NCBI GenBank assembly: GCA_012728365.1
Contig: JAAYFE010000197.1
Coordinates: forward strand, 1 to 39,729
Origin: Tissierellia bacterium
GTDB taxonomy: Bacteria > Bacillota > Clostridia > Tissierellales > Tepidimicrobiaceae
Length of the DNA: 39,729 nt
Direction of reading: 5' to 3'
In this document: piece by piece, positions 15,594-23,926 of the stretch
How positions within the stretch are numbered: position 1 is the first letter of the stretch
How the letters are laid out: every line of letters begins with the position of its first letter
Made by a program: the position numbers and the translations under genes
Notes under the pieces: model-generated
What the model saw: the letters and a program-made list of their open reading frames with translations, nothing else
The model's database searches: none
What the model was told of the DNA's origin: nothing

Positions 15594-16748
15594 TCAGCCA
15601 AGTATAAATTTCTTAATGGTTTTCAGTAATGTATCCTTAAAAGAAGCTTTTTCTATACTAGTATTTGAAACTAATTTTACACTATCTACCTCCACCTCAT
15701 CAATTTTAATTATTAGCTTACCTAATTCCTGTCCTTCTTCTATTGGCCCTTCTACAAAATCTAGCAATACAATTTCTTTTGTTATATTTCCGCTATCACC
15801 CTTGGGTAGCAATAAAAAGCTATCCCTTTCCAACACCGCTTCTACAAAATCAGTTTTGCCTTTATAAACATTAACCTTCCCTATTATATCTCCCTTTCTG
15901 CCAACTGCAACTGAATCATAATTTGCAAATCCATAATCTAATAGTCTCATTGTTTCATCAAATCTAATCTTTGATGTATCACTACCCATAACTACTGCAA
16001 TTAAATGAAGATTATTTCTTTTAGCTGATGCTGATAGGCAATGGCCTGCTTCACTTGTAGAACCTGTTTTAATCCCAGTTGTACCTTCATATTCTTTGAT
16101 AAGCCTATTTGTATTAACTAGGCTTTGAACCTTATCCTTCTTTTTTCCTACAAGCATCTCATCCATATAAGTAGTAAGCCACTTATGGATTTTCTCATGT
16201 TTTAATAGTTCTGCTGACATAATGGCTACATCGTAAGCTGATGTATAATGATTTTCATTAGGTAGGCCTGATGCATTAGCAAAATTAGTATTATTCATTC
16301 CCAATTCCTTAGCTCTATCATTCATCATTTTTACAAACAATTCTTCACTACCTGCTATATGCTCAGCCAAGGCTACAGATGCATCATTGGCAGATCTAAT
16401 GGCAACTGCTTTAATAAGATCCTCTACTCTTTGAATTTCTCCTTCTTCCAACCAAAGTTGACTACCACCCATTCCTGCTGCATGGGCACTTATTCTTACC
16501 TCATCATTTAAAGTTATTTTACCAGATTCTAAGGCTTCCATAGCTAATAATAAAGTCATTATTTTTGTTATACTTGCAGGAGCTACCTTTTCATTGGCAT
16601 TTTGTTCGTATATAACCTTTTTTGTATTATAATCCATTAAAATAGCTGATTTTGCTTTAATATTCAATTCCCCTTCAGCAAAACTTGTAGGTGTTATTGA
16701 TAAACAAAGAATAGAAATTATCATTATCCAAAATAGAATTTTTTTCAT
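15594..16748 (-). CDS. dacF: D-alanyl-D-alanine carboxypeptidase (S11, DacF-like)
   Basis: A 384-residue exported S11 carboxypeptidase. Signal peptide 1-25 (cut near SFAEG); catalytic motifs S59-ITK62, S119-AN121 and K227-TG229; a C-terminal beta domain and a weakly hydrophobic or amphipathic tail for membrane contact. The ATG at 16748 is chosen since AGGAGG lies 6 bases before it; the longer frame to 16799 has no signal peptide. The neighbourhood (nudF-spoIIM-xerD-nucleoside phosphorylase-dacF) matches B. subtilis, where dacF is forespore-expressed and affects the cortex. The sigF operon that follows dacF in Bacillus is not present here. Confidence 0.93.
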   Translation of the reverse strand: MKKILFWIMIISILCLSITPTSFAEGELNIKAKSAILMDYNTKKVIYEQNANEKVAPASITKIMTLLLAMEALESGKITLNDEVRISAHAAGMGGSQLWLEEGEIQRVEDLIKAVAIRSANDASVALAEHIAGSEELFVKMMNDRAKELGMNNTNFANASGLPNENHYTSAYDVAIMSAELLKHEKIHKWLTTYMDEMLVGKKKDKVQSLVNTNRLIKEYEGTTGIKTGSTSEAGHCLSASAKRNNLHLIAVVMGSDTSKIRFDETMRLLDYGFANYDSVAVGRKGDIIGKVNVYKGKTDFVEAVLERDSFLLLPKGDSGNITKEIVLLDFVEGPIEEGQELGKLIIKIDEVEVDSVKLVSNTSIEKASFKDTLLKTIKKFILG

Positions 16749-16778
16749 TCTATTCCTCCTATTCAATTTATTTACTTT

Positions 16779-16807
16779 TAGGTTTTCCATTACTAACATT
16801 GTTATTC
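16779..16807 (-). promoter_or_regulatory. Weak sigma-F/G-like promoter for dacF
   Basis: Minus-strand GAATA (16803-16807), 14 bases, then GGAAAACCTA (16779-16788). This matches GYATA-N15-GGnnAnAMTW with one -35 mismatch, one -10 mismatch and a spacer one base short. B. subtilis dacF is sigma-F dependent, which makes the site plausible but not secure. Confidence 0.3.
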
Positions 16808-16832
16808 AAGGGATCTTATAAAAATTTAAAAT

Positions 16833-16864
16833 AAAAAACACCCTACACTAATCTGTAGAGTGTT
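16833..16864 (-). terminator. Intrinsic terminator after pdp
   Basis: Stem AACACTCTACA/TGTAGGGTGTT (11 pairs including one G-T) with a 6-base loop, followed on the minus strand by TTTTATTTT. It lies immediately after the phosphorylase stop and separates it from dacF. Confidence 0.88.
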
Positions 16865-16869
16865 CAAAA

Positions 16870-18195
16870 TTAATACAGGGTAACACCTTCTTTTGTTACT
16901 ATGCCATATATTAACTTTTTCTCTTGGCCTTTTTTATGGCTAATTTCAATTATATCTTTAATAGTCTTTTCAACCTCTAATGCCTTATTTAAATCATTAG
17001 TATGTAAATAGGCTAATATTTCACCCTTGTGTACTTTATCGTTTGTCTTTTTATTAAGAACAATACCAGCAGAAAGGTCTACTTTAGAATCCATAGTTTC
17101 TCGGCCAGCACCTAATTTTAAAGCACATTCTCCAATTTTTTCTGCATCTATTGATTTGATATAACCTTCTTTAGGGCTTTTAACCTCTATAATATATTTA
17201 GCTTTAGGTAATAATTCTGGATTTTCCACTTGTTTTACATTTCCGCCCTGATATTTAACCATCTGTAATAATTTTTCATAAGCTTTATTTGTATGTATTA
17301 CATCCTGTAAAATTTTTTTTCCTTCATCTCTATCCTTAACTCTTTTGGCTAGTAGCAACAACACACTTCCTAACTCGATACTTAAACTGTATAAGTCTTC
17401 TGGCCCCTTTCCTTTAAGAACATCTATGGCTTCCTTTACCTCTAAAGAATTTCCAATGGCATTACCTAAAGGTTCGTCCATATTAGTCAATACTGCCACC
17501 GTTTCCCTACCATAATTATTTCCTATTCTAACCATTTTATTAGATAATTCTACTGCAGAGTCTAAGTCCTTCATAAAAGCTCCTTTACCAACTTTAACAT
17601 CTAGTAGTATAGCATCAGAGCCTATTGCTAATTTTTTGCTCATTATACTACTTGCAATTAAAGATATATTATCTACAGTAGCTGTAACATCTCTTAATGC
17701 ATAAAGTTTTTTATCAGCAGGGGCTATATTTGAAGTTTGGCTACATATAACAAGCTTTATTTCATTTGCACTTCTTATAAAATCTTCCTTTGATAAATTA
17801 ACTTTAAAGTTCTCTATGGATTCTAACTTATCTAAAGTTCCCCCAGTATGACCTAATCCGCGCCCAGACATTTTTACAAAGGGTACACCTAAAGCTGCAA
17901 TCATAGGCCCTAATATAAGGGTAATAGTATCCCCTACCCCTCCTGTTGAATGCTTATCAACCTTAATACCGTCAATATTAGATAAATCCACTTTATCGCC
18001 AGAATTTATCATAGCCTTAGTCAAATCTAATGTTTCCCTTTCATTCATTTTACTAAAATATATAGCCATTAAAAGTGCTGCCACTTGGTAATCTGGTATA
18101 TTTTCTTTAGTATAGTTTTCAATGACATAGTTTATTTCTTCAGTTGAGAGTTCCTGTCCATCCCTTTTCTTTCTAATAATTTCATACATCCTCAA
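16870..18195 (-). CDS. pdp: Pyrimidine-nucleoside phosphorylase
   Basis: A 441-residue enzyme of the thymidine/pyrimidine-nucleoside phosphorylase family, splitting uridine, thymidine or deoxyuridine with phosphate for salvage. Conserved motifs are DKHSTGGVGDT (phosphate binding), KMSGRGLGHTGGTLDKLE (family signature) and the C-terminal GRETMDSKVD. It has the usual three-domain length. The TTG at 18195 gives the expected start MRMYEIIRKKRDG and has GGGGTGA 5 bases upstream; the GTG at 18204 is part of that site. It follows xerD by about 33 bases and ends at a terminator. Confidence 0.95.
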   Translation of the reverse strand: MRMYEIIRKKRDGQELSTEEINYVIENYTKENIPDYQVAALLMAIYFSKMNERETLDLTKAMINSGDKVDLSNIDGIKVDKHSTGGVGDTITLILGPMIAALGVPFVKMSGRGLGHTGGTLDKLESIENFKVNLSKEDFIRSANEIKLVICSQTSNIAPADKKLYALRDVTATVDNISLIASSIMSKKLAIGSDAILLDVKVGKGAFMKDLDSAVELSNKMVRIGNNYGRETVAVLTNMDEPLGNAIGNSLEVKEAIDVLKGKGPEDLYSLSIELGSVLLLLAKRVKDRDEGKKILQDVIHTNKAYEKLLQMVKYQGGNVKQVENPELLPKAKYIIEVKSPKEGYIKSIDAEKIGECALKLGAGRETMDSKVDLSAGIVLNKKTNDKVHKGEILAYLHTNDLNKALEVEKTIKDIIEISHKKGQEKKLIYGIVTKEGVTLY

Positions 18196-18228
18196 TTTTA
18201 TCACCCCATAAAATTTATAATAAGAACC

Positions 18229-19119
18229 TTATGCTCTAGGATGTGAATTTTTATATACCTCTTGTAAATTGCTATCATCTTTCAAAAAATTATAAACCTG
18301 TGTTGTAGAAATATCTGAATGACCTAGCATCTTCTGAACAGACTTCATATCAGCACCATTTTGTAGAAGGTGTACAGCAAAAGAATGCCTTAAAGTTTGT
18401 GGTGTTATACTCTTTTTAATATTTGCCTGTTTACTATATTGTTTAATAATTTTCCAAAAACCTTGCCTTGTTAATCTGTTGCCGTTATAATTTACGAATA
18501 ATGCATTTTTATCATTACTGCCAGTAAGTTTATTCCTATAATTTGTTAAATAGGAACTTAGATATTTTAAGGCAACCCTGCCAATAGGTATTATTCTTCC
18601 TCCATTTGATTTATCAATATATAAGTAACCCATATCTAAGTTCAGGTTGTCCACATTTAAAGCAATTAGCTCTGATACCTTAATTCCAGTAGCATAAATT
18701 AATTCTAACATAGCTTTATCTCTAGAACCCTTGAAGCTATTTATATTAGGTTGAGATAATAGATTTTCTACTTCCTTTTCTGTTAGAATTTCAGGTAGTT
18801 TTCTTTCAAATTTCGGAGAATGTAGATTAATTGTAGGATCTTCTTTTATTAAATTCTTATTTAAAAGATATTGGCAAAAGCATCTTACTGATGCTAAATT
18901 TCTAGCAATAGTAGTTGGCGCCTTTCCATGCTTTTTTAAAGACATTAAATATGTAATAATAGTTGTTTTATTAACATCTTTTAAGTCCTTTATGGCGTTT
19001 TCTTCTAAATATTTCATAAATTTAGTTAAGTCACTTAAATAAGCCTCCTGTGTGTTTTCGGATAATTCTTTTTCATTTTTTATATACTCTATATAACTTT
19101 CTAAAATAGATTGTGACAT
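18229..19119 (-). CDS. xerD: XerD-like tyrosine recombinase with two altered catalytic positions
   Basis: A 296-residue phage-integrase family protein. The N-terminal SAM-like core-binding domain (about 1-90) and catalytic domain (about 105-290) have normal XerD length and the C-terminal NSHPRA. It would resolve chromosome dimers at dif. However, the first catalytic Arg (GLRVSEL in E. coli XerD) is Lys147 (GIKVSEL), and the His before the second Arg (PHxLRH) is Gln241 (PQTLRH). Lys170, Arg244, His267 (LGHSDISTTQ) and the nucleophile Tyr276 are present. The ATG follows AAAGGAG. The context spoIIM-xerD-nucleoside phosphorylase-dacF is as in Bacillus, so it is probably the orthologue. Confidence 0.9.
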   Translation of the reverse strand: MSQSILESYIEYIKNEKELSENTQEAYLSDLTKFMKYLEENAIKDLKDVNKTTIITYLMSLKKHGKAPTTIARNLASVRCFCQYLLNKNLIKEDPTINLHSPKFERKLPEILTEKEVENLLSQPNINSFKGSRDKAMLELIYATGIKVSELIALNVDNLNLDMGYLYIDKSNGGRIIPIGRVALKYLSSYLTNYRNKLTGSNDKNALFVNYNGNRLTRQGFWKIIKQYSKQANIKKSITPQTLRHSFAVHLLQNGADMKSVQKMLGHSDISTTQVYNFLKDDSNLQEVYKNSHPRA

Positions 19120-19150
19120 TTTATTACTCCTTTATCCTAATTTATTGTAA

Positions 19151-19786
19151 CTAACTAAAATAATCAATTAAAAAACGTAAAAATATAGGTGCCAAATAGG
19201 CTTCTATCAAGGATCCAATAAACAACATTAAAGAAAATCCAAAAATTAGTAATGAATAATCTGCTAAATAAGAAAATTTAGTGTTGCTATTTATTCTTAT
19301 TTTTCTTTTTTTAGCTTTAGCTACAGAATAAGCCATTGAAATAGAAGCAATAGATATAATACTTGGAATCATAAGTAAATTTTGCGGAAGAATACCAAAT
19401 ATAGAAAATAAAAACCCTTTTATTCCATATTCATGTACAAAAAAACCTACTGAAAATCCTAAAGCAAAACCCCTAAAAAGTATTACAATAGGAGAGATAA
19501 TAAAGCCTAAATATATAATACCTGATACCCATAAAGCTAATATAGCTTTGTAATTATCTATTAAGGACTGTTTAAGTATAGATATGCTATTAAGACTATT
19601 ATTATCTATTGCTTTAAAAAAAGAATTTAAAAAATACATGGCCTCATCATTCTTATCAGAACCTAAAACTTTTATAGTTATTGCACCTGCTACAATGCCA
19701 ACAATAAATAAAATAGAGATTATAAAATACATTAAGAAATTATCTTGATAATGCCTAATTAACCACCTTTTAGCTTTATGAGGCAA
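19151..19786 (-). CDS. spoIIM: Stage II sporulation protein M
   Basis: A 211-residue membrane protein of the SpoIIM family. In Bacillus it acts with SpoIID and SpoIIP in the mother cell to drive septal peptidoglycan removal and engulfment. Five hydrophobic segments are visible (near 16-40, 75-105, 107-125, 130-152 and 180-208), with the conserved GFALGFSVGFFVHEYG and GILPQNLLMIPS motifs. The start is TTG after GGGAGG. It lies between the Nudix gene and xerD as in Bacillus. The gene may have its own promoter in the 94 bases upstream. Confidence 0.93.
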   Translation of the reverse strand: MPHKAKRWLIRHYQDNFLMYFIISILFIVGIVAGAITIKVLGSDKNDEAMYFLNSFFKAIDNNSLNSISILKQSLIDNYKAILALWVSGIIYLGFIISPIVILFRGFALGFSVGFFVHEYGIKGFLFSIFGILPQNLLMIPSIISIASISMAYSVAKAKKRKIRINSNTKFSYLADYSLLIFGFSLMLFIGSLIEAYLAPIFLRFLIDYFS

Positions 19787-19800
19787 TGATAAAACCTCCC

Positions 19801-19832
19801 TTCAATTATACAAGCTTATAAAAATAATATGC
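19801..19832 (-). promoter_or_regulatory. Possible promoter for spoIIM
   Basis: The minus strand carries GCATATT, which fits the sigma-E -35 consensus KMATATT, and about 15 bases later TATAAT. The downstream element does not match the sigma-E -10 (CATACAHT) well and has no proper sigma-A -35. Given sigma-E control of spoIIM in Bacillus I list it as weak. Confidence 0.25.
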
Positions 19833-19880
19833 TTTCAAGGGAGATATTATCACTGCACTATTTAAGTTAATCTATTTTAT

Positions 19881-20414
19881 TTATTTAATGTATTTTTCTG
19901 CTAATAAAATGCCAATTATAGTTTTACTATCATTAATTTCTCCTCTATTTACCATTTCCACCAAATCCTTTATATCATACATTTCAATTTCAATAAGTTC
20001 GTCATCATTAGGCTCGGCTTCTCTCTTTTCAAGTTCCGTAGCTAAAAATAGATATACTTTTTCATTAGAAAAGCCTGGTGATGTGTAAAATTCAATAATA
20101 TATTCCATTTTATTTGAATAAAAACCAGTTTCTTCAAATAATTCCCTTAATGCAGTTTCTTTAGGTTCTTCATTTATTTCTATTTTACCTGCTGGAATTT
20201 CAAGTAAAGGTTTTTCTACAGCTTTTCTAAATTGCCTAACCAATATAATTTTCCCATCTTCTGTTATAGGTACTATTCCTACAGCACCAGGATGTTCTAC
20301 TATTTCTCTTTTTGAATATTTTTTTCCTGGCAATTCTACTGTATCAATCCTTAAATTCACTATTTTCCCTTCATAGATCCTTTCTGATTTCATAGTTTTC
20401 TCTTCAAAGCCCAT
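19881..20414 (-). CDS. nudF: Nudix hydrolase, ADP-ribose pyrophosphatase type
   Basis: A 177-residue Nudix hydrolase. The Nudix box is complete at residues 76-97 (Gly76, Glu82, Arg90-Glu91, Glu94-Glu95, Gly97), preceded by LLEIPAG and followed by YTSPGFSNE with the usual proline-glycine spacing of ADP-ribose pyrophosphatases. It splits ADP-ribose into AMP and ribose 5-phosphate. The ATG starts immediately after the stop of the DUF3866 gene (TAAATG), with GGGAGGA upstream. Its position before spoIIM matches nudF of Bacillus. Confidence 0.93.
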   Translation of the reverse strand: MGFEEKTMKSERIYEGKIVNLRIDTVELPGKKYSKREIVEHPGAVGIVPITEDGKIILVRQFRKAVEKPLLEIPAGKIEINEEPKETALRELFEETGFYSNKMEYIIEFYTSPGFSNEKVYLFLATELEKREAEPNDDELIEIEMYDIKDLVEMVNRGEINDSKTIIGILLAEKYIK

Positions 20415-21509
20415 TTATATTTCCTCCCTCATTAACTCTTTATAAACATATGTACCTACTGCTCCTAATGCTAGAAAATATTCCTTATCTTCCTCAAATC
20501 CTCTTCCCATAGTTGTGGTTTTTAAGTTATAATAAGCCATGGCATCAGAGACATCTTCCCCTTCTTCATATACAATCCTATATTTATTGTCTAATGTAAA
20601 TCTACTTATTTGTTCTTCTATCACATCCTGCTTTTCTTCATTTAATTTGGGAATAATTAATGTACCCGTTGTATTACATATTTCTGATAATACTGTTAAA
20701 GTATGATGACTAATACCCTTATGCCTTTTTCTATTATCTTTAAAACTTATTCTAGGAACAATAATTGGTACTCCACCTAAAGTATTTACAGCATCTATTA
20801 TATGTCCTTGTTCAACACCACTAAAGCCATATTTAGTCCCAGTTCCTACTATTCCAGGCCCCATAGTAATAATTGTAACATCTCCCTTTAGTATTTCTTT
20901 TGCAGCAATTAAACCACTATATATATTAACGCATTCTAGATCTCCTCCAAAAGCATGGCCAATAGTTATAGTACCATTTATTATCCCCTTTTCCTTAAGA
21001 ATTCTTACAGTATTGCTAAAGTATATGGGTAATGAACCACCGTCTGTCATAATGTAATTAATTTTTATATTTTTATTCATCCATTTAATAGTTGAAGCTA
21101 TAGGCGCTAACATGCTATGCAATGTGCCTACAATACATATATGATTATCTAAAGAAGTAAAACTATTAAATATATCATGATACTTACTATCTTCTTCTTC
21201 CGCTGTTAAGCACTTAATTTGAACTGGAGTATACCTTAATTTCATAATATGGCCTTTGCCTTCAATAACTTTTGATTCATTGTTATAATTGAATATTACA
21301 AAATGATAACCTCCAGTTCCTAAAGAAAGTTCAACTGCTGTAGTATTTACAATTACAGTATCTCCAACATTAATTGGTCCTGTAATATAGTTATAATTTA
21401 TAGCCTTACTGATTTCACCATCTATATTTACTTTAAGCCATGTAATAGAATCTTCTTTTTTTTCAATTTCACAGACCTTTGCTTTTCTATAACTTAACAG
21501 ACCTATCAC
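20415..21509 (-). CDS. DUF3866 family protein
   Basis: A 364-residue soluble protein of the DUF3866 family, function unknown. It shows a glycine-rich central part (TIGHAFGGDLECVN, TMGPGIVGTGTKYGFSG, HKGISHHTLTVL) reminiscent of a nucleotide- or sugar-phosphate-binding fold, and an N-terminal beta-rich region. The longest start is a GTG at 21509, only 2 bases after the GT4 stop, with AAGATAGAG upstream. It is coupled to the Nudix gene downstream and sits in the SteA/SteB-glycosyltransferase cluster. Confidence 0.85.
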   Translation of the reverse strand: MIGLLSYRKAKVCEIEKKEDSITWLKVNIDGEISKAINYNYITGPINVGDTVIVNTTAVELSLGTGGYHFVIFNYNNESKVIEGKGHIMKLRYTPVQIKCLTAEEEDSKYHDIFNSFTSLDNHICIVGTLHSMLAPIASTIKWMNKNIKINYIMTDGGSLPIYFSNTVRILKEKGIINGTITIGHAFGGDLECVNIYSGLIAAKEILKGDVTIITMGPGIVGTGTKYGFSGVEQGHIIDAVNTLGGVPIIVPRISFKDNRKRHKGISHHTLTVLSEICNTTGTLIIPKLNEEKQDVIEEQISRFTLDNKYRIVYEEGEDVSDAMAYYNLKTTTMGRGFEEDKEYFLALGAVGTYVYKELMREEI

Positions 21510-21511
21510 CT

Positions 21512-22321
21512 CTATCTTCCTAAGTTATCAATAAATCTTAAAATCCTGTTGCTTTCAATTATCTTTGTAAAAGAATACTTTTCTGCAATAATATGGATTA
21601 TAATTAAAATAACTAGATATATAAATTTAGCAATAATTCCAGTTGACATTGCACAATATATTCCTAAAGTAATTCCTAAAACATTTGATCCTACATCCCC
21701 CATCATAGCTTTTGCCTTTAGGTCCATGGGAAAATAAATTAATAGTATGCCATAAAAGGAATAAATAAAATAATCAAATCTATTAATATCTTTAGTTAGT
21801 AATAATGCAGCAGAAGCAAATATAAATGCTTTTATGCTACGGCCAGGTCTTAGATTAAAAATATTATTATAATTAGTAAATAAAGCAATTAAAAGGGTAT
21901 TAACTATAATATCTAATATAGTCTTTGAAATTAAAAATGAAAATAATAAGGAAATAAGAAATCCAATACCAGCCTTAATACTACCTGTAGTGGGATTTCC
22001 CTTAAAAAAAGAAATAATATGCCCCTTTAAACCTTTTATATCTTCTACTCCAATTAAATCATCCAGTAAACCCACTAGACCAATTAATATGATTGAAATT
22101 AAATAATATAATATTTCAATATCCATTTTAATAATTAAGTACGTAATTATTAAGGATATTGTTTGAACAAGTATGAATACAATACCCATACAAAATGGAA
22201 TTTTTTCTCCTTTATAATTAGGCTTTAGCCCATTACTGTTAATTAACATTTTAAATATAATGGGGCAGAAAAGCAAAGACAATATTATTGAAATAATACA
22301 TATTATCAAATGCATATTCAT
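21512..22321 (-). CDS. Glycosyltransferase family 4 (MraY/WecA-like) membrane protein
   Basis: A 269-residue polytopic membrane protein with about eight segments. The family's catalytic aspartates are recognisable in GLLDDLIG and MGDVGSNVLG. Such enzymes transfer a sugar 1-phosphate to undecaprenyl phosphate. At 269 residues it is shorter than MraY (about 320), and it lies in an envelope-related cluster rather than in a mur operon, so it is probably not the essential MraY. AAGGTGA lies before the ATG. Confidence 0.85.
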   Translation of the reverse strand: MNMHLIICIISIILSLLFCPIIFKMLINSNGLKPNYKGEKIPFCMGIVFILVQTISLIITYLIIKMDIEILYYLISIILIGLVGLLDDLIGVEDIKGLKGHIISFFKGNPTTGSIKAGIGFLISLLFSFLISKTILDIIVNTLLIALFTNYNNIFNLRPGRSIKAFIFASAALLLTKDINRFDYFIYSFYGILLIYFPMDLKAKAMMGDVGSNVLGITLGIYCAMSTGIIAKFIYLVILIIIHIIAEKYSFTKIIESNRILRFIDNLGR

Positions 22322-22325
22322 GGCT

Positions 22326-23015
22326 TCACCTTCTAAAATATAATATGATTAAGGTTTTCAAAATGTCAATAAACTGCTTACCTCTATGTTTAAATCCCTT
22401 TAAAGACCTATCGGTATATCTATGGGTCATATTTACAGGAATTTCTTTAAAGATATAACCATAATTAATAGCCTGAACTGTCATAGCTACTTCCACACCA
22501 TAATTATTTGGTATATACTTCATTTTATCTACTATTTCTTTTTTATAAACTCTTTGGCCTGAAAGAGACGTATCCATTAATTTTCCTGTATAATAATAAA
22601 CCCCTTTTTTAGCCAGTTTTTTTACTAATCCAAAGCCACCCTTTATATTGACGTTCTCTGAAGGGTTAGGAAACTTTGCAATTGTAAAATCTGCATTGCC
22701 AAGTAAAACTGGTTTAATTAACTTTTCAACTTCAGAACTTGTAACTCCTACATCAGCATCTATGAAGCCTATTATATCACAATCTATTTCTTCAATAGCC
22801 TTTTTCATGGCATAGCCTTTACCATGATTGGTATTCAAAGTTATAACTTTTACGTCTAAGGTACTTAAAATTAATTCTGTATTATCGGTAGAACCATCAT
22901 TGACCACAACTATTTCATCTATAATATCTATACGCTTTAATCCGTTAATTGTTTTCTCTATATTTTTTTCCTCATTATAAGCTGGAATAACTATTGTAAC
23001 CCTTTTATTAGTCAT
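22326..23015 (-). CDS. Glycosyltransferase family 2
   Basis: A 229-residue GT2 enzyme with an N-terminal GT-A fold: VTIVIPAYNEEKNIEKTI, VVVNDGSTDNT, NHGKGYAMKKA and the DxD motif FIDADVG. The later LSGQRVYKKE and GVEVAMTV stretches resemble dolichol-phosphate sugar synthases. No transmembrane helix is seen. The ATG at 23015 is chosen for the AGGA upstream and the typical GT2 start; it overlaps the stop of the SteB-like gene by 8 bases. Together with the GT4 enzyme next to it, it may make a wall or lipid-linked glycan. Confidence 0.88.
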   Translation of the reverse strand: MTNKRVTIVIPAYNEEKNIEKTINGLKRIDIIDEIVVVNDGSTDNTELILSTLDVKVITLNTNHGKGYAMKKAIEEIDCDIIGFIDADVGVTSSEVEKLIKPVLLGNADFTIAKFPNPSENVNIKGGFGLVKKLAKKGVYYYTGKLMDTSLSGQRVYKKEIVDKMKYIPNNYGVEVAMTVQAINYGYIFKEIPVNMTHRYTDRSLKGFKHRGKQFIDILKTLIILYFRR

Positions 23016-23913
23016 TTTCCTGCACCCCATTATATTGTACAAAAGGTAATTCTTGATTTGGAACTAAGTCCTCGGCAGTATCCTTTAAACCATAATGTCC
23101 AGGTCTGCCTTCCATTGCTAAAATTAAGGATACCTTTCCCATTGCCGTATCTATATTGTCAACTGTTGAAATATTAAGTTTTTTATAACTGGCTATATAA
23201 GAATAAATAACATCTAGTTTTTCAATACCAATTATATCTATATCCTTCTTCCTAGATATACTTACAATTGTTTTATCCAATTTATTAATTCTCTCATTTT
23301 CCTCTTCTAAACTACCTCCAGCAATTATAATATAGTCTACTGGTGTATTAATTAATCCCACTACTTGTATAAATTCTTCATTATTTAATTGGGATATTAA
23401 TGTACTAGGGTTCCCTTCAATTACAGATTCAGTAATCAATCCCATGGTATATTCTACTATATCCCCTTCAGGTATGTCTAATTCCAATCTTTCGTACAAA
23501 TTAATTAGCATCTGCTCATCCATAAATTTATCGTTAATAGTAATTAAACTAGTTAAGTTGGCTCCTGCAACATTTAAAACACTTCCCACACCAGAATACA
23601 TGTAATCGTTATTAGTCTCAATGATTACTACATTTAGTCCCAAAAGCCTGTTTTTTATAGTTTCTTCATAGGTTGAATCTATGAAATACTCATAATTTTT
23701 ATTTGCTTCTAAAATTGATTCTATTGTAGCCTTTAACTCTTGATTTTCATTTGAGAGATAGTCAAATCTTTCTTCTATTTCTTTAACTATATCTTCCCTT
23801 TGTTCTACTATTAAATTTTGAGCATCAAGAGTAAATCCAAAATAGATTCCTATTCCTAAAGCTGCAAAGATTGATATGACTAGCAAAACAAAAAACTTTA
23901 AATTTGGTGCCAA
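23008..23913 (-). CDS. steB: SteB/MctB-like membrane protein (copper transporter family PF11382)
   Basis: A 301-residue protein with one N-terminal transmembrane helix (about 7-26), a coiled coil (about 30-72; IVEQREDIVKEIEERF and following) and an extracytoplasmic domain. Family PF11382 includes mycobacterial MctB (copper homeostasis) and corynebacterial SteB, which works with SteA at the division site. It directly follows a steA-like gene, as in actinobacteria. The ATG follows AGGAGG. No metal-binding cysteines are obvious, so a copper role is doubtful here. Confidence 0.82.
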   Translation of the reverse strand: MAPNLKFFVLLVISIFAALGIGIYFGFTLDAQNLIVEQREDIVKEIEERFDYLSNENQELKATIESILEANKNYEYFIDSTYEETIKNRLLGLNVVIIETNNDYMYSGVGSVLNVAGANLTSLITINDKFMDEQMLINLYERLELDIPEGDIVEYTMGLITESVIEGNPSTLISQLNNEEFIQVVGLINTPVDYIIIAGGSLEEENERINKLDKTIVSISRKKDIDIIGIEKLDVIYSYIASYKKLNISTVDNIDTAMGKVSLILAMEGRPGHYGLKDTAEDLVPNQELPFVQYNGVQEND

Positions 23914-23926
23914 AATTATTCCTCCT

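Noticed and set aside
23008..23913. A functional copper transporter
   Set aside because: The family name is misleading: only one TM helix, no CxxC or Met-rich metal sites; SteB-like scaffold role fits the steA neighbour better.
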